DNA from: JBBIMP01 sp037444305
GTDB taxonomy: Bacteria > Acidobacteriota > UBA6911
NCBI GenBank assembly: GCA_037444305.1
Contig: JBBIMP010000027.1
Coordinates: forward strand, 1-64,000
Direction: 5' to 3'
Length of the DNA stretch: 64,000 nt
The notes below the pieces were generated by a model. The model worked only from the letters and a program-made list of their open reading frames with translations. It was not told the DNA's origin and did not search any database. This document shows, one piece after another, positions 19,201 through 27,321 of this stretch. The number at the start of each line of letters is the position of its first letter. Position 1 is the stretch's first letter. Both the position numbers and the translations under genes were made by a program.

Positions 19201-20121
19201 AGCGCGCGCGCTCTGGGAATGCGCGCCCGGTATGACAGCGAGTTCCAGGAAATCCGCGGCTACTTCAGCCAGCCGACGCTCCTGAAATTTCCGCTCAAGA
19301 CCAACCTCACGGTTTTCAGCCAGCGGACCGTTTTTCCGACCTTCTTCGACGACGCCATAGGTTTCTCTCTGCAGCAGGAGGCCAGGCTCGGAAACAAGTT
19401 CATTATCTCCTACGGCTACCGCTACCAGCGCGCGCACACGTTCGACAAAGAGCCGGATCCGATCTTCCCCTTCGACATCACGATCCCCGTCGCCCGGTTC
19501 AGCGCCGCCGTCACGCGCGAAAACCGGGACGACCTTCTCGATGCCAGCCGCGGCTCCTTCACCTCCCACGCCCTCGAATACTCCCCGACTTTCCTCGGAT
19601 CGGACATCAAGTTCATCCGTTATTTCGGTCAGTACTTCAAGTATTTTCCTCTCTCGCGGCCATCGGAAATCCCGATGAGCGGCGGCATCAGGAAGCCGCG
19701 CCTGGTCTATGCCGTCGGCCTCAGGGCCGGCCTGGCTCGGACCTTCGATGACCAGATTCTCCTCCGGGGCGAACGCTTCTTTGCCGGAGGAGGGACTACC
19801 CTCCGGGGATTCGACCAGCAGGGCGTCGGCCCGACCGATTTTTTCGGCGACCCGACCGGCGGAAGCGCAGTGTTCATCGCAAATCAGGAAATCCGCTTCC
19901 CCGCTTTTGGTATCATAGACGGTGTCGGGTTTCTCGACCTTGGAAATGTCTACTCCAAGGCATCCGATTTCAACCCGTTCGATGTGCGAAAGTCCGCGGG
20001 TCTCGGGCTTCGGGTCCGGACGCCGTTTCTGTTGCTGAGACTCGACTACGGCTTCAAGCTGGATCGCAGGCCGGGCGAGAGCCGCGGAACATTTTTTTTC
20101 AGCATTGGTCAGGCATTTTAG
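13264..20121 (+). CDS. TamB-BamA fusion: translocation/assembly module and Omp85 barrel in one chain
   Basis: 2285 residues in one uninterrupted frame. An N-terminal membrane helix (LTLAIIPVAALALAFIAGLLLL) anchors a very long AsmA/TamB-like beta-repeat region (about 40-1530). It ends in a TamB C-terminal (DUF490-type) segment with IGQDITRDLQLVYSMDL. It is followed by about five POTRA-like domains (1549-1940), beginning at VGSFTFGGERILGDEEI. An Omp85 surface-antigen barrel (1941-2285) follows, with LRGFDQQGVGP and the terminal signal ending ...FSIGQAF. TamB normally works with a separate TamA or BamA to insert outer-membrane proteins and move lipids between membranes. Here both halves are one polypeptide. 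Five POTRA units resemble BamA rather than TamA, which has three. ATG at 13264 or 13285 may be the start. Confidence 0.9.
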   Translation: MVHPAFPMKLKTGLTLAIIPVAALALAFIAGLLLLHSAFGRACILKQAQQYLASELETDLQAAAFDFNLLTGTVGMKEVSLTSRRASLPSFLTVEELSLEFGVAAAVRGRLLLREGTLTGLAVRLVTGEDGGSNLPDFSALAGAQPESEAGVDAFLISNLEISGSSFLYEDRRNKLRLELPGWRFAVAGRDRGASHRVLLESLQQGALQFDDDTIGIRRLHFDATLSNRTLQVARLELGADGAQLLASGFIPDLAAPVLDFEYTGGLDLEHLGRFFGLAGDLQGKAMLRGTVMGPPAQPQVGATLAGESLDIFGYRQVDLAAGVSWRTDSLRLTVTALSARSPAGSVAGTGSFDFKGEDPLFRLQLEPAGLDLHPLTRRLGLPVAIASRASGRLSASWSGTDFAGLEGSSNLALRAESARGTPKDLPVGADLRLLSGRSGHLLSISGAEILGTSVAGQIRLAPDLTLGGMLRAEAHDLPAALQRAAALFGTAADGFPETGSAVLEAGLGGTIDSPSAAIVLQAEDLRYGNADGISFRAQGDLDLSRLRVHEGHVEWAGHGMLFRGEVGLTGPDPMLALEASAEGVPASSLAKALGLDAPIEGVLGAKIKLSGTMQKPAGTLELTAEDLLAYSEPLGRLSAEAALDGDRLEVLGVELRKPSGGKPAGRLEASGTWLIGDGRYTLRAEGRDLLFGHMQLPGDVTVAGSLGFVLNGSGSLDQPYLETRMAWDNLRVQERDLGNISLEAKLGGGDVNLSALAPGLKLSAQARVELAVPHAAEIEITAEDSDLSALQLTPEAGGQLSGSLTGTLKASGNLEQWTSGRASMRIRDLVLKHEGLELRNQAPLAVDYLDGTLAVQPATLAVGEARLHLAGSFPLLASAPPSSLVIRGETELGTLARMIPSAALPDVGGRLRLDARIEGNGGRINPMAEIHLSDGFVDPPQLGSPLAKLNAHFRVAGGAVVLEGAQGEWAGGRFRASGELPLGLFSNLEALRVERREGPAVFSAELSGVQLGSLPAMPEQLKGEVSIRVEGEARSPDASGVRGTVTFDELRLQAGTYELRQEERSLITFDAGVARLERYTLLGPKTRIEAAGTAGFTGEMPLNLRATGTADAGVLAFMLEDVRAAGDSRFELSVKGTAAAPEITGFVETAKAQLSLSTPRLQADNLDLRLNLFGTGAVLERLTGSLNGGTITAGGEIEYSAAGLGRVDLTASASNVYLNYPSGLRSSLDGSIGLRSRDEFLEIWGALHFLEGLYTDRLDLEGELIRFLRSGRPQAFEEEQSPLLSKIRYNVLIDTDSPLLVDNNLARLAMNANLRLSGTWYRPVIIGRLGLEEGGELYLREREYFIDRGVVDFANQSKIEPSLDILARTKAEGQDIELKIAGTIDNLQTSLRSLSNPELSEPDIISLLLTGRTLDDFRGAELNVATEQAMSYFAGRVSGSLARGAEQALGLSRVRIEPSLIAAESDPGAKLTIGQDITRDLQLVYSMDLVNSQNQIWIADYRLTPRFETRAVKQEDNTYRFEIRHDVRFGRPLSAGKQAAARDQTSRRVGSFTFGGERILGDEEIIRKVGVKPGDKYDFFKLQDGIAKLESLYRGRGYLETRLRTERAPADGTIDLTLNIEPGPEVGFAFEGEYIPAGVREIAAASWREAVFDAQRGENAVLRIRRHLVRDKHFGARVSYRLAESSSARKMVVFRIDSGPKYSAVNLEFSGASGVPPALLKDSLTRAGLLEDVFVLPEAVSEFLVGFYRDHGYLDAAIDRPEPDLDPAQGTGRVVISVREGPLYRIEAVRLQGNSAHLERDLRALLGPVVGQPYRPEALNRSIGQLQDFYWRRGFSDVSVDYRLLKNAASGSLALHFEISENLQEVVEDIVIDGQERSGAEFARSKLEIAVGDILNYDRVNRSRKNLYDTGAYSLVDLEVRKLPLGSPPAGSGPQRQPVQLNVKLREVSPYVLRYGGSYDTERGPGAVVEAARRNFLGSARALGMRARYDSEFQEIRGYFSQPTLLKFPLKTNLTVFSQRTVFPTFFDDAIGFSLQQEARLGNKFIISYGYRYQRAHTFDKEPDPIFPFDITIPVARFSAAVTRENRDDLLDASRGSFTSHALEYSPTFLGSDIKFIRYFGQYFKYFPLSRPSEIPMSGGIRKPRLVYAVGLRAGLARTFDDQILLRGERFFAGGGTTLRGFDQQGVGPTDFFGDPTGGSAVFIANQEIRFPAFGIIDGVGFLDLGNVYSKASDFNPFDVRKSAGLGLRVRTPFLLLRLDYGFKLDRRPGESRGTFFFSIGQAF

Positions 20122-20136
20122 AAAGGAGATATTTCT

Positions 20137-20475
20137 ATGGAAGACTATCGCGGAGTTCGGAGCACCACGACGGCATTTGTCATCGGGGGCATCCTGGGCG
20201 CGGGGATCGCGCTGCTTTTCGCCCCGCAGTCGGGGCGCAAGACCCGCCGCGACATCCGCTACCTCGGGGAGAAGGCCTGGAACAAGACCGAAGCCCTGCA
20301 GCTCGAATTGAGGCACTCGGTGGACAACCTCGTCGAGGACGTCACCGAGAGACTGCACGAGGAGTTCAACAAGGGCCGCGAGTGGACGAGCAGCACGCTC
20401 AAGGAGATCCAGGGTGCCCTTGAGTCGGGACGGAAGCACATCAGGAACGAGATGGACAAGATCCGGCGCGCGTAG
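20137..20475 (+). CDS. YtxH-domain protein
   Basis: 112 residues. An N-terminal membrane segment with the YtxH signature (FVIGGILGAGIALLFAPQSGRKTRRDI) is followed by a long amphipathic helical tail. YtxH proteins are small, stress-associated membrane proteins of unclear function. A strong ribosome-binding site (AAAGGAGATATTTCT before ATG) lies between it and the TamB-BamA gene, 15 bases upstream, so the two are probably cotranscribed. Confidence 0.85.
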   Translation: MEDYRGVRSTTTAFVIGGILGAGIALLFAPQSGRKTRRDIRYLGEKAWNKTEALQLELRHSVDNLVEDVTERLHEEFNKGREWTSSTLKEIQGALESGRKHIRNEMDKIRRA

Positions 20476-20544
20476 CGCTCGCCCGAAGCCCGGACAGTGA
20501 AATAGTCCGCGGCCGGCATCAACCTTGCTCCGAGTGGCGACAAG

Positions 20545-21525
20545 ATGGGCTTTCTGACGCGATTGGCATGGCTGCTGGTTTTAGGCACCACGCCCGGGAC
20601 GGTCATTGCCGCGGAAGAAGTGTTCCAGCTCCACGGCAGGATTCTGCAGGAGGATGGAAAACCGTTCCGCTCGGTCACTCCTTCCGTGGTCCTGTTCGGT
20701 GCCACCACGCCCTTCTCTACACGCGCCGCGGTGGATCCAGCCGGAAAGTTCACGATCAAAAAACTTCCCCCCGGCATATACACGATCCTCATCGCCGTGC
20801 CGCGTGCTGGGGAACTGATGCAATCCGTGGTCATCGGGCCGGCACAGGCTGACTCGAGGAGGCGGATCTCGCTTACGTTTCAGGTGGAGAGGCAGCCGCG
20901 CTCGCTCCGGCAGCGCTCCGTATCCGTGGCCGAACTCGCAGTTCCCGCCAAGGCGGTCGAGGCCTACGAGCGCGCCCAGCAGCGGCTCGGGAAGAGGGAC
21001 GTGGAGGGCGCGGTTTCCTTTCTCAAACGCGCCGTGGAGCTGGCGCCGCACTACAGCGCAGCCTGGAACAACCTGGGCACGATTGCGTACCAGTCGGGAG
21101 ACTTTGCCGAAGCCGAGAACCTCTTCCGGCGCTCGCTCGAGGCCGATCCCGAATCCTATGCTCCGCTCGTCAACCTCGGGGGCGCCCTGCTCTCGCAAGG
21201 CAAGGTGGATGAATCGCTGCCGGTGAACCTCGAAGCGGCACAGGCGCGGCCGGACGACGCCCTGGCCCACTGCCAGCTCGGACAGAATTACCTGGCACTG
21301 CGGCAGCTTGACAAGGCAGAAGTCCACCTCAAGATCGGCAAGGCCCTCGACGCGCGCCACTTCTCCTTCCCCCAGCTTTCGCTCGCCGACCTCTACCTGC
21401 GACAGAAGAATTACGGGGCCGCAGTTCGCGAACTGGAGGAGTTTCTGAAATACCATCCCGACTCGAAACTGGCACCGGCGCTGCGGGAGAAACTGCCGGC
21501 GCTGCGCGCCCTCATACCGCACTGA
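20545..21525 (+). CDS. Secreted carboxypeptidase-regulatory-like plus TPR protein
   Basis: 326 residues. A signal peptide (to VIAAEE) is followed by a beta-sandwich of the carboxypeptidase regulatory-like type (residues 25-105: LHGRILQEDGKPFRSV, VDPAGKFTIKKLPPGIYTI). Then come about five tetratricopeptide repeats (130-320: AVSFLKRAVELAPHYSAAWNNLG, AENLFRRSLEADPESYAPL). It is probably a periplasmic or surface protein-binding protein. It lies 69 bases downstream of the YtxH gene on the same strand and is convergent with the ABC exporter genes. Confidence 0.8.
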   Translation: MGFLTRLAWLLVLGTTPGTVIAAEEVFQLHGRILQEDGKPFRSVTPSVVLFGATTPFSTRAAVDPAGKFTIKKLPPGIYTILIAVPRAGELMQSVVIGPAQADSRRRISLTFQVERQPRSLRQRSVSVAELAVPAKAVEAYERAQQRLGKRDVEGAVSFLKRAVELAPHYSAAWNNLGTIAYQSGDFAEAENLFRRSLEADPESYAPLVNLGGALLSQGKVDESLPVNLEAAQARPDDALAHCQLGQNYLALRQLDKAEVHLKIGKALDARHFSFPQLSLADLYLRQKNYGAAVRELEEFLKYHPDSKLAPALREKLPALRALIPH

Positions 21526-21536
21526 GGAACGACCGC

Positions 21537-23294
21537 TCAGGGCACCGCGTCGAGTTCCCGCGAAGCGTCAAAACGGTCCCACAGCCGCCCGAGCCAGATG
21601 ATTCCCAGCCCGGCTTCCGCCAGCAGCAGGACCGCGGCCCCGGCCGCGGCCAGCGGGAGGGCGGCCTCACCCAGCAACCAGGCAGAGAGAAAATACGCCG
21701 CCCCAAAGACAATCCCCGCAGGGATGGCCGCGAACGCCAGCAGCAGCACCGCCGCCGCCATCGTCAAAAGCCGCTGCCCCATCGCTTCTATCCCGCGCGC
21801 GTGATCCCTGCCCAGCTGCACCCAGCTCGGCATGAGCAACGCCGCGGCATTCTGGATCACCACGCCGACGGCGGCAAGGCAGGGGAAAAGGATTGCGCAG
21901 GCAAGCGCAACGGCCGCCCGGCGGGCCGGGTCAAGGGCCATCCAGCGAGGTTCGGGGATCGCCACCGCGGCGACGAGCAGCAGAGCCCACTGCACGCAGG
22001 CGAGGATCGTCACGGGCGCGAGCGCCTCGCCCAGGACGACGCTCCAGCCCGGGATTGGGTAGGTCTTGAGCTGGTGAACCTGGAGCAGGTCGTTGCGCAG
22101 GTCATCCCGAACGATTACAGGTCCAAACAGGGTCATGAACAGCGCGATGCCCGCGGCCGTGCCTCCGATCACCGCAGGAAGCGCCCCTTCCTCGCCTGAG
22201 CGTCCCTGTGAGGCAACGGCAATCAGGATTGCGGCAACGATCACGAGCGGCGCCCACAGACGTATGTCCAGTCGTCCAATGGCGATGAGATTCTTCCAGA
22301 AAATTGCCATAAAGGGGGGGCCTGAGCTGCCCAATCTGAACAGCGGCCTTCGGATACTGTCCGCACTCCCGCGCCGGTAGACACGGCGGTCGCCGCTTTG
22401 CGCCGCCGCCCGGTCGGCAAGCTTCCGGGCCCGTTCCAGCGCCGCCTCCTCGAAGGCGGCGTCGCTCCGCATAACCCAGAAGTAGACCACCGCCAGAAGG
22501 CCCAGCGCCGGAAGCAGCCGGAGGGCGAAGGTCAAAGCGTCCGGGGAGAAGACAGGGCGGACCAGGAGGCGAAAGGGGAGCAGAAGGTAATACGCGGGGC
22601 CGGAATCGAAGAGCCGCAGGATCCACTCCGACAGCGCGCCGATGTCCAGTCTCTCCACAGGGGGCAGCGGCGGCACGAACCACTGCCACCAGATGACAAG
22701 CAGAACCGCCACAGCCGAAAGCAGAGCAGCAGCCGGCGCGTGCCGCCGCAGGCCTGCGAGGCCGTGTTCGGCAAGGCTCGCCTTCGCGAGCCAGGTGCCC
22801 ATGCGGCTGAGGGCCAGAAAGGAGTACACCAGCCACAGGGTCATGGCGAGGAAAACGGGGTGGCCAAGATGGGCGGAGCGGCCCAGGATCAGGATCGACA
22901 CGAGCACACCTAGAAAGATGCCCGGCTGGGCAGCCACAATCTTGAAGTTGAGCAGCGTCCGCCGCGCGAGCGGGGCCGGGAAAAGCATCTGGATTTCACT
23001 TTCCGCGAACCGGATGGCGCCCGCCCTGGAAGGCCAGATCCAGGCCATCAGCACCGAGGCGAACAGCAGCACGGCGCCGCCCGTCTCGAGCAATGGAATG
23101 AGACCGGGATCCGCCACCAGTTCATTTCCCGACGACGCCGGGGAGGAGCGCATGCCGCGGAGGAAAGCGAAGTAAACGTAGGCGAGCCCTCCGACGAGGG
23201 CGATCAGGTATTTTGGCTGCCGCAGCCGTTGGATCCTGCACCGCACCCTGTTGATGAGGCTGCGCGAGAGGTAATAGGCGAGGGGGCCTATCAT
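21537..23294 (-). CDS. ABC-2-type transporter permease
   Basis: 585-residue polytopic membrane protein with about 12-14 hydrophobic segments spread over its length and a cytoplasmic loop near 265-310 (LERARKLADRAAAQSGDRRVYRR). The arrangement matches large ABC-2 exporter permeases. Its ATG at 23294 overlaps the stop of the ATPase gene as ATGA, so the two are translationally coupled. The substrate is unknown. Confidence 0.75.
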   Translation of the reverse strand: MIGPLAYYLSRSLINRVRCRIQRLRQPKYLIALVGGLAYVYFAFLRGMRSSPASSGNELVADPGLIPLLETGGAVLLFASVLMAWIWPSRAGAIRFAESEIQMLFPAPLARRTLLNFKIVAAQPGIFLGVLVSILILGRSAHLGHPVFLAMTLWLVYSFLALSRMGTWLAKASLAEHGLAGLRRHAPAAALLSAVAVLLVIWWQWFVPPLPPVERLDIGALSEWILRLFDSGPAYYLLLPFRLLVRPVFSPDALTFALRLLPALGLLAVVYFWVMRSDAAFEEAALERARKLADRAAAQSGDRRVYRRGSADSIRRPLFRLGSSGPPFMAIFWKNLIAIGRLDIRLWAPLVIVAAILIAVASQGRSGEEGALPAVIGGTAAGIALFMTLFGPVIVRDDLRNDLLQVHQLKTYPIPGWSVVLGEALAPVTILACVQWALLLVAAVAIPEPRWMALDPARRAAVALACAILFPCLAAVGVVIQNAAALLMPSWVQLGRDHARGIEAMGQRLLTMAAAVLLLAFAAIPAGIVFGAAYFLSAWLLGEAALPLAAAGAAVLLLAEAGLGIIWLGRLWDRFDASRELDAVP

Positions 23295-24037
23295 CCGTTT
23301 TCCGCCCCGTCGTCTGCCTGTCCCGTGATGCGCAGGAAGATCTCCTCGAGGTTGGAGTCTTCCTTCAACTCCGGCACGCTGCCGAGAATCTCGCCGATGG
23401 AGCCGTGGACCACGCAGCGGCCCTCCTTCAGTATCAGCACACGGTCACACACCTCCTCAACAAGGTGGAGCAGGTGTGAACTGATGATGACGGCGGCCCC
23501 GGTGCGCGCCCGCTTGATTATGGTGGACTTCATTCTCCGGATTCCGGCGGGATCGAGGCCGGTCAGCGGTTCATCGAAGAGCAGCGCGGCCGGATCGTGC
23601 AAAAGACCGCAGGCGATCACCAGTTTCTGTTTCATCCCCCGCGAGAGTTCCCCCGGAAGGCTTTTCTTCTTTTCGGAGAGTTCCAGCTCTCCCAGCAGTG
23701 AGGCGATCCGCGGCGCCGGCTGCTCCACGCCGTAGATCCGGGCCGTGAACTGCAGGTGTTCATCGACGGTCAGGTATTCGAACAGCCGGGGTTCATCCGG
23801 CATGAAGGCAATGTGGCGTTTCGCCGCCAGTGGATCGCGCACGATCGAATGGCCCCGGATGCGCACGTCGCCGCGGGTGGGAGGAATGATCCCCACCATG
23901 CAGCGAAGCGTCGTTGTCTTGCCGGCCCCGTTGGGCCCGACCAGGCCCATCACCTCCCCTGCCTGCACGCGGAAAGACAGGCCGGACACGGCCGCAAACG
24001 CACCGTAAGTCTTTGTCAGGTTTTCTACCTCGATCAC
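23291..24037 (-). CDS. ABC transporter ATP-binding protein (ABC-2/CcmA type)
   Basis: 248 residues. The Walker A motif GPNGAGKTT, signature LSRGMKQKLVIA (a variant of LSGGQ), Walker B LLFDEPLTGLD and H-loop SSHLLH are all present. The GTG at 24037 is chosen because GGAGGAG lies 10 bases upstream and the fold begins at once (VIEVENLTKTYG). The longer open frame upstream is not protein-like. The protein powers the permease encoded next. Confidence 0.93.
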   Translation of the reverse strand: MIEVENLTKTYGAFAAVSGLSFRVQAGEVMGLVGPNGAGKTTTLRCMVGIIPPTRGDVRIRGHSIVRDPLAAKRHIAFMPDEPRLFEYLTVDEHLQFTARIYGVEQPAPRIASLLGELELSEKKKSLPGELSRGMKQKLVIACGLLHDPAALLFDEPLTGLDPAGIRRMKSTIIKRARTGAAVIISSHLLHLVEEVCDRVLILKEGRCVVHGSIGEILGSVPELKEDSNLEEIFLRITGQADDGAENG

Positions 24038-24407
24038 GGCTCGAGCGCTCCTCCGGGTGCGCAATACCCCGGCCAGAGGGCTCCGGGGGTACCTGCGCAC
24101 GCTTGCAGGACGCAGGGATTCATTGCCTGCACCGGGTGGACAACGTTGCCGAGCGGCAAGCGCCACCTCTGCGGTGCCCCTCTCTGCGCATCTTGAGCGG
24201 GTGCTGCACGGCTGTCAAGCGGCATCGACTTTGCGCTCTTTTCAGCCAGGTTGTCCAGGTGGTAACATTTAACTCCCTTGCAACTTGCGTGAAATACGCC
24301 ATTTGTGACGAATGGTGCCCCGCCTGGGCGGAAGGCCCAGGCACTGCGCTTGTTCACCCGGTATCCGTCGGCCACGACCGGCCGGATCCCGATCGAAGAG
24401 GACACGC
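24038..24407. other. Divergent intergenic region, ABC exporter / korAB
   Basis: 370 bases between two outward-facing operons, so it should hold both promoters. I could not find a convincing -35/-10 pair in either direction. No hairpin or repeat stands out. Confidence 0.35.
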
Positions 24408-26258
24408 TTGAGCGAAGCGAAAACTTCAGAACTCTCCGAAAAGAGGCCGGCCGGCGATATCACCCGGGTGATAAACGATTTCAGCATCCAGGTCGCTACG
24501 GTCAACGGCTCCGGCAGCCAGTCGGCCAACAGCGTCCTGCTCCGTTCGATTTTCCAGATGGGGGTGCCGGTCAGCGGAAAGAATCTCTTCCCCTCCAACA
24601 TCGCCGGACTGCCGACCTGGTTCACGATCCGGGCCAGCCGGCGCGGTTTTGTCGCCAGGAAGGCGGAGATCGATTTCGGCGTGGCCGTGAACGCGCAGAC
24701 CGCGCGCGAGGACGCCATGCTCGTACGGAGCGGCGGCGCCCTCCTCGCCGAGGCCTCCCTCGGCTTGGCCGGGATCCGTGACGACATCAGCATCTACGAG
24801 GCCCCTCTGTCGGACATCGCGGCTGAGGTCTCCTCCGAGGCCCGGCTGCGGAAACTGCTGGCGAACATGGTCTACGTCGGCATACTGGCCGAGCTGCTCG
24901 GGATCGAGATGCCCGAGGTCGAGCTGGCCATCGCCAAGCAGTTTCCCAACAAGCGAAAGGCGATAGAGCTCAACCTCAAGACCGTGCGGGCAGGCCTCGA
25001 GTTCGCAACCAAAAACCTGGTCAAGACCGATCCCTTCCGGGTCGAACGGATGGACCGCACCCGGGACATGATCATCATCGACGGCAATTCGGCCGCCGCC
25101 CTCGGAGCGATGTTCGGCGGCTGCACGGTGGTCACCTGGTATCCGATCACCCCCTCCAGCTCGGTCGTGGAAGCGCTCACCGAATACATGGCCCGCTACC
25201 GGATCGACCCGGAGACCGGCAGGGCGACCTACGCCATCGTTCAGGCGGAAGACGAGCTCGCGGCGCTGGGCATGGTCATCGGCGCCGGCTGGGCCGGCGC
25301 GCGGGCAATGACGGCCACCTCGGGACCGGGAATATCGCTCATGTCGGAATTCGCCGGCCTCGCCTACTTCGCGGAAATCCCCGCGGTGATCTGGGACGTC
25401 CAGCGGGTCGGGCCGTCCACCGGCCTGCCGACGCGTACCAGCCAGGGGGACATCCTCTCGACCTATGTGCTCAGCCACGGAGACACGAAAAACATCCTGC
25501 TCATTCCCGCCACGGTGGCGGAGTGCTTCCGGTTCGCCCAGGAGGCCTTCAACCTGGCGGAGAGATTCCAGGCGCCGGTGTTCTGCATGAGCGACCTCGA
25601 TCTCGGGATGAACAACTGGATGTCCGAGCCGTTCGAGTATCCCGAGGATATTCCGATCGACAGGGGCAAGGTCCTGACACGAGAGGATCTGGAGCGCCTG
25701 GGCGGATTTTCCAGGTACCTGGACAAAGACGGCGACGGCATTCCCTACCGGACGCTGCCGGGGACCGCTCACTCCGCCGCCGCCTATTTCACGCGCGGCA
25801 GCGGCCACAACGAACACGCGCACTATTCCGAACGCCCCGAGGATTTCACCGCCCTGGCGGACCGCCTGGCCAAAAAGCTGGAGACGGCCCGCGGCGAGGT
25901 GCCTCCGCCCATCGCCGACAATGTCGAAGGCGCGGATGTGGGAATCATCGCCTACGGCACGACGCATCACGCCCTCGAGGAATGCCGCGAGCAGCTCCGT
26001 TCGGAACGAGGGCTCCGGGCGAGCTACCTGAGGATCCGCGCGCTCCCGTTCCACCGGGCTGTACGGGACTTCATCGCCTCCCACCGGCGCATTTACGTCG
26101 TGGAGCAGAATCGCGATGCGCAGATGCATGCCCTGCTGACGCTGGAGTACCCTGCGCTGGCCACGCGCCTCCGCCCGGTGCTTCACTACAACGGAATCCC
26201 GATCGATGCCCGCTTCATCACCGATTCGATCCTGCGCCAGGAAGACAAAGGAGTTTGA
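24408..26258 (+). CDS. korA: 2-oxoacid:acceptor oxidoreductase, fused gamma-alpha subunit
   Basis: 616 residues. Residues 20-195 match the gamma domain (NGSGSQSANSVLLRSIFQMG). The rest matches the alpha pyrimidine-binding domain (DGNSAAALGAMFGGCT, then YPITPSSSVVEAL and TATSGPGISLMSEFAGLA). With the next gene it forms a thiamine-pyrophosphate enzyme that oxidatively decarboxylates a 2-oxoacid, probably 2-oxoglutarate, and reduces ferredoxin in the cytoplasm. The TTG at 24408 is chosen because GAGG is 6 bases upstream and the upstream frame is not protein-like. The gamma-alpha fusion is common in this family. Substrate specificity is inferred from overall similarity to KorA. Confidence 0.88.
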   Translation: MSEAKTSELSEKRPAGDITRVINDFSIQVATVNGSGSQSANSVLLRSIFQMGVPVSGKNLFPSNIAGLPTWFTIRASRRGFVARKAEIDFGVAVNAQTAREDAMLVRSGGALLAEASLGLAGIRDDISIYEAPLSDIAAEVSSEARLRKLLANMVYVGILAELLGIEMPEVELAIAKQFPNKRKAIELNLKTVRAGLEFATKNLVKTDPFRVERMDRTRDMIIIDGNSAAALGAMFGGCTVVTWYPITPSSSVVEALTEYMARYRIDPETGRATYAIVQAEDELAALGMVIGAGWAGARAMTATSGPGISLMSEFAGLAYFAEIPAVIWDVQRVGPSTGLPTRTSQGDILSTYVLSHGDTKNILLIPATVAECFRFAQEAFNLAERFQAPVFCMSDLDLGMNNWMSEPFEYPEDIPIDRGKVLTREDLERLGGFSRYLDKDGDGIPYRTLPGTAHSAAAYFTRGSGHNEHAHYSERPEDFTALADRLAKKLETARGEVPPPIADNVEGADVGIIAYGTTHHALEECREQLRSERGLRASYLRIRALPFHRAVRDFIASHRRIYVVEQNRDAQMHALLTLEYPALATRLRPVLHYNGIPIDARFITDSILRQEDKGV

Positions 26259-26260
26259 AT

Positions 26261-27307
26261 ATGCCCACTGCCGCCGACAAGCCGCGCCCCAAGCCGACCA
26301 ACCGTGCCGGGCTGATCCTGCAGGATTACAAGGGAGTGGACTCCACCCTCTGTGCCGGCTGCGGCCACGACGCCATCACGAGCCAGATCATCAGGGCCTT
26401 CTTCCAGTACGGCGTGGAACCGCACCGGGTGGTGAAGCTCTCCGGCATCGGCTGTTCTTCCAAGACGCCGGCCTATTTCCTGCGCAGTGCCCACGGCTTC
26501 AACGCCGTCCACGGCCGCATGCCTTCGGTTGGAACGGGAGCCATTCTGGCCAACCGGCACCTGATCGCCATCGGCGTGAGCGGCGACGGCGACACCGCCT
26601 CGATCGGCATAGGTCAGTTCGTTCACCTGGTCCGGCGCAACGTGCCGATGATCTACATCATGGAAAACAACGGCGTCTACGGCCTGACCAAAGGGCAGTT
26701 CTCCGCAACGGCCGACGAGGGCTCGAAGCTCAAGAGCGGGGTGCTGAACGACCTGCCCCCGATCGATTGCTGCATCCTCGCCATCGAGCTCGGCTGCGGA
26801 TACGTTGCCCGGTCATTTGCCGGCGACCCGAAACAGCTGGTCGCCCTGCTGGAGGGAGCGCTGGCGCACAAGGGCATGGCGTTCCTGGACGTGATCTCGC
26901 CCTGCGTCACCTTCAACAATCACGAGGGTTCGACCAAGAGCTACAAGCACGCCAAGGAGACCGAGGAGCCGGCGCACGAGGTGGGCTTCGTCCCGTTCTT
27001 TGAACAGATCACAGTGGATTACGAAGAGGGGGAAACACGCGTGGTGGAGATGCACGACGGCTCGCGCATCACGCTGAAGAAACTCGACCGGGAGTACAAC
27101 CCGACGGTGAAGGCGGAGGCCCTGCGTGCCATCCGCGCGGCAAATTCGGGCGGCGAACTCCTGACGGGCCTCCTCTACGTGGACCCGTCGAAACCCGATT
27201 TCACGGAACTCCTCGGAATGCACGGACGGCCGCTCGCGACCCTGGGGACGGAGCTCGTCCGTCCCCCGCGCAAGGCACTGGACGAGATCATGGAATCGCT
27301 CAAGTAG
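26261..27307 (+). CDS. korB: 2-oxoacid:acceptor oxidoreductase, beta subunit
   Basis: 348 residues. It carries CAGCGHD near the N terminus (Cys residues that hold part of the iron-sulfur cluster) and the thiamine-pyrophosphate motif GDGDTASIGIGQFVHL followed by NNGVYGLTKGQ. The ATG follows the alpha-subunit stop by two bases, with AAGGAG 8 bases upstream, so the pair is one operon. It is longer than the usual 280-300 residues because of a C-terminal extension after DVISPCVTFNNH. No separate ferredoxin (delta) gene is adjacent. Confidence 0.9.
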   Translation: MPTAADKPRPKPTNRAGLILQDYKGVDSTLCAGCGHDAITSQIIRAFFQYGVEPHRVVKLSGIGCSSKTPAYFLRSAHGFNAVHGRMPSVGTGAILANRHLIAIGVSGDGDTASIGIGQFVHLVRRNVPMIYIMENNGVYGLTKGQFSATADEGSKLKSGVLNDLPPIDCCILAIELGCGYVARSFAGDPKQLVALLEGALAHKGMAFLDVISPCVTFNNHEGSTKSYKHAKETEEPAHEVGFVPFFEQITVDYEEGETRVVEMHDGSRITLKKLDREYNPTVKAEALRAIRAANSGGELLTGLLYVDPSKPDFTELLGMHGRPLATLGTELVRPPRKALDEIMESLK

Positions 27308-27321
27308 TCCCGCGCCCTGAA

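Noticed and set aside
18613..20439. 608-codon minus-strand open frame
   Set aside because: Antisense to the POTRA/barrel part of the TamB-BamA fusion; no family-like motifs.
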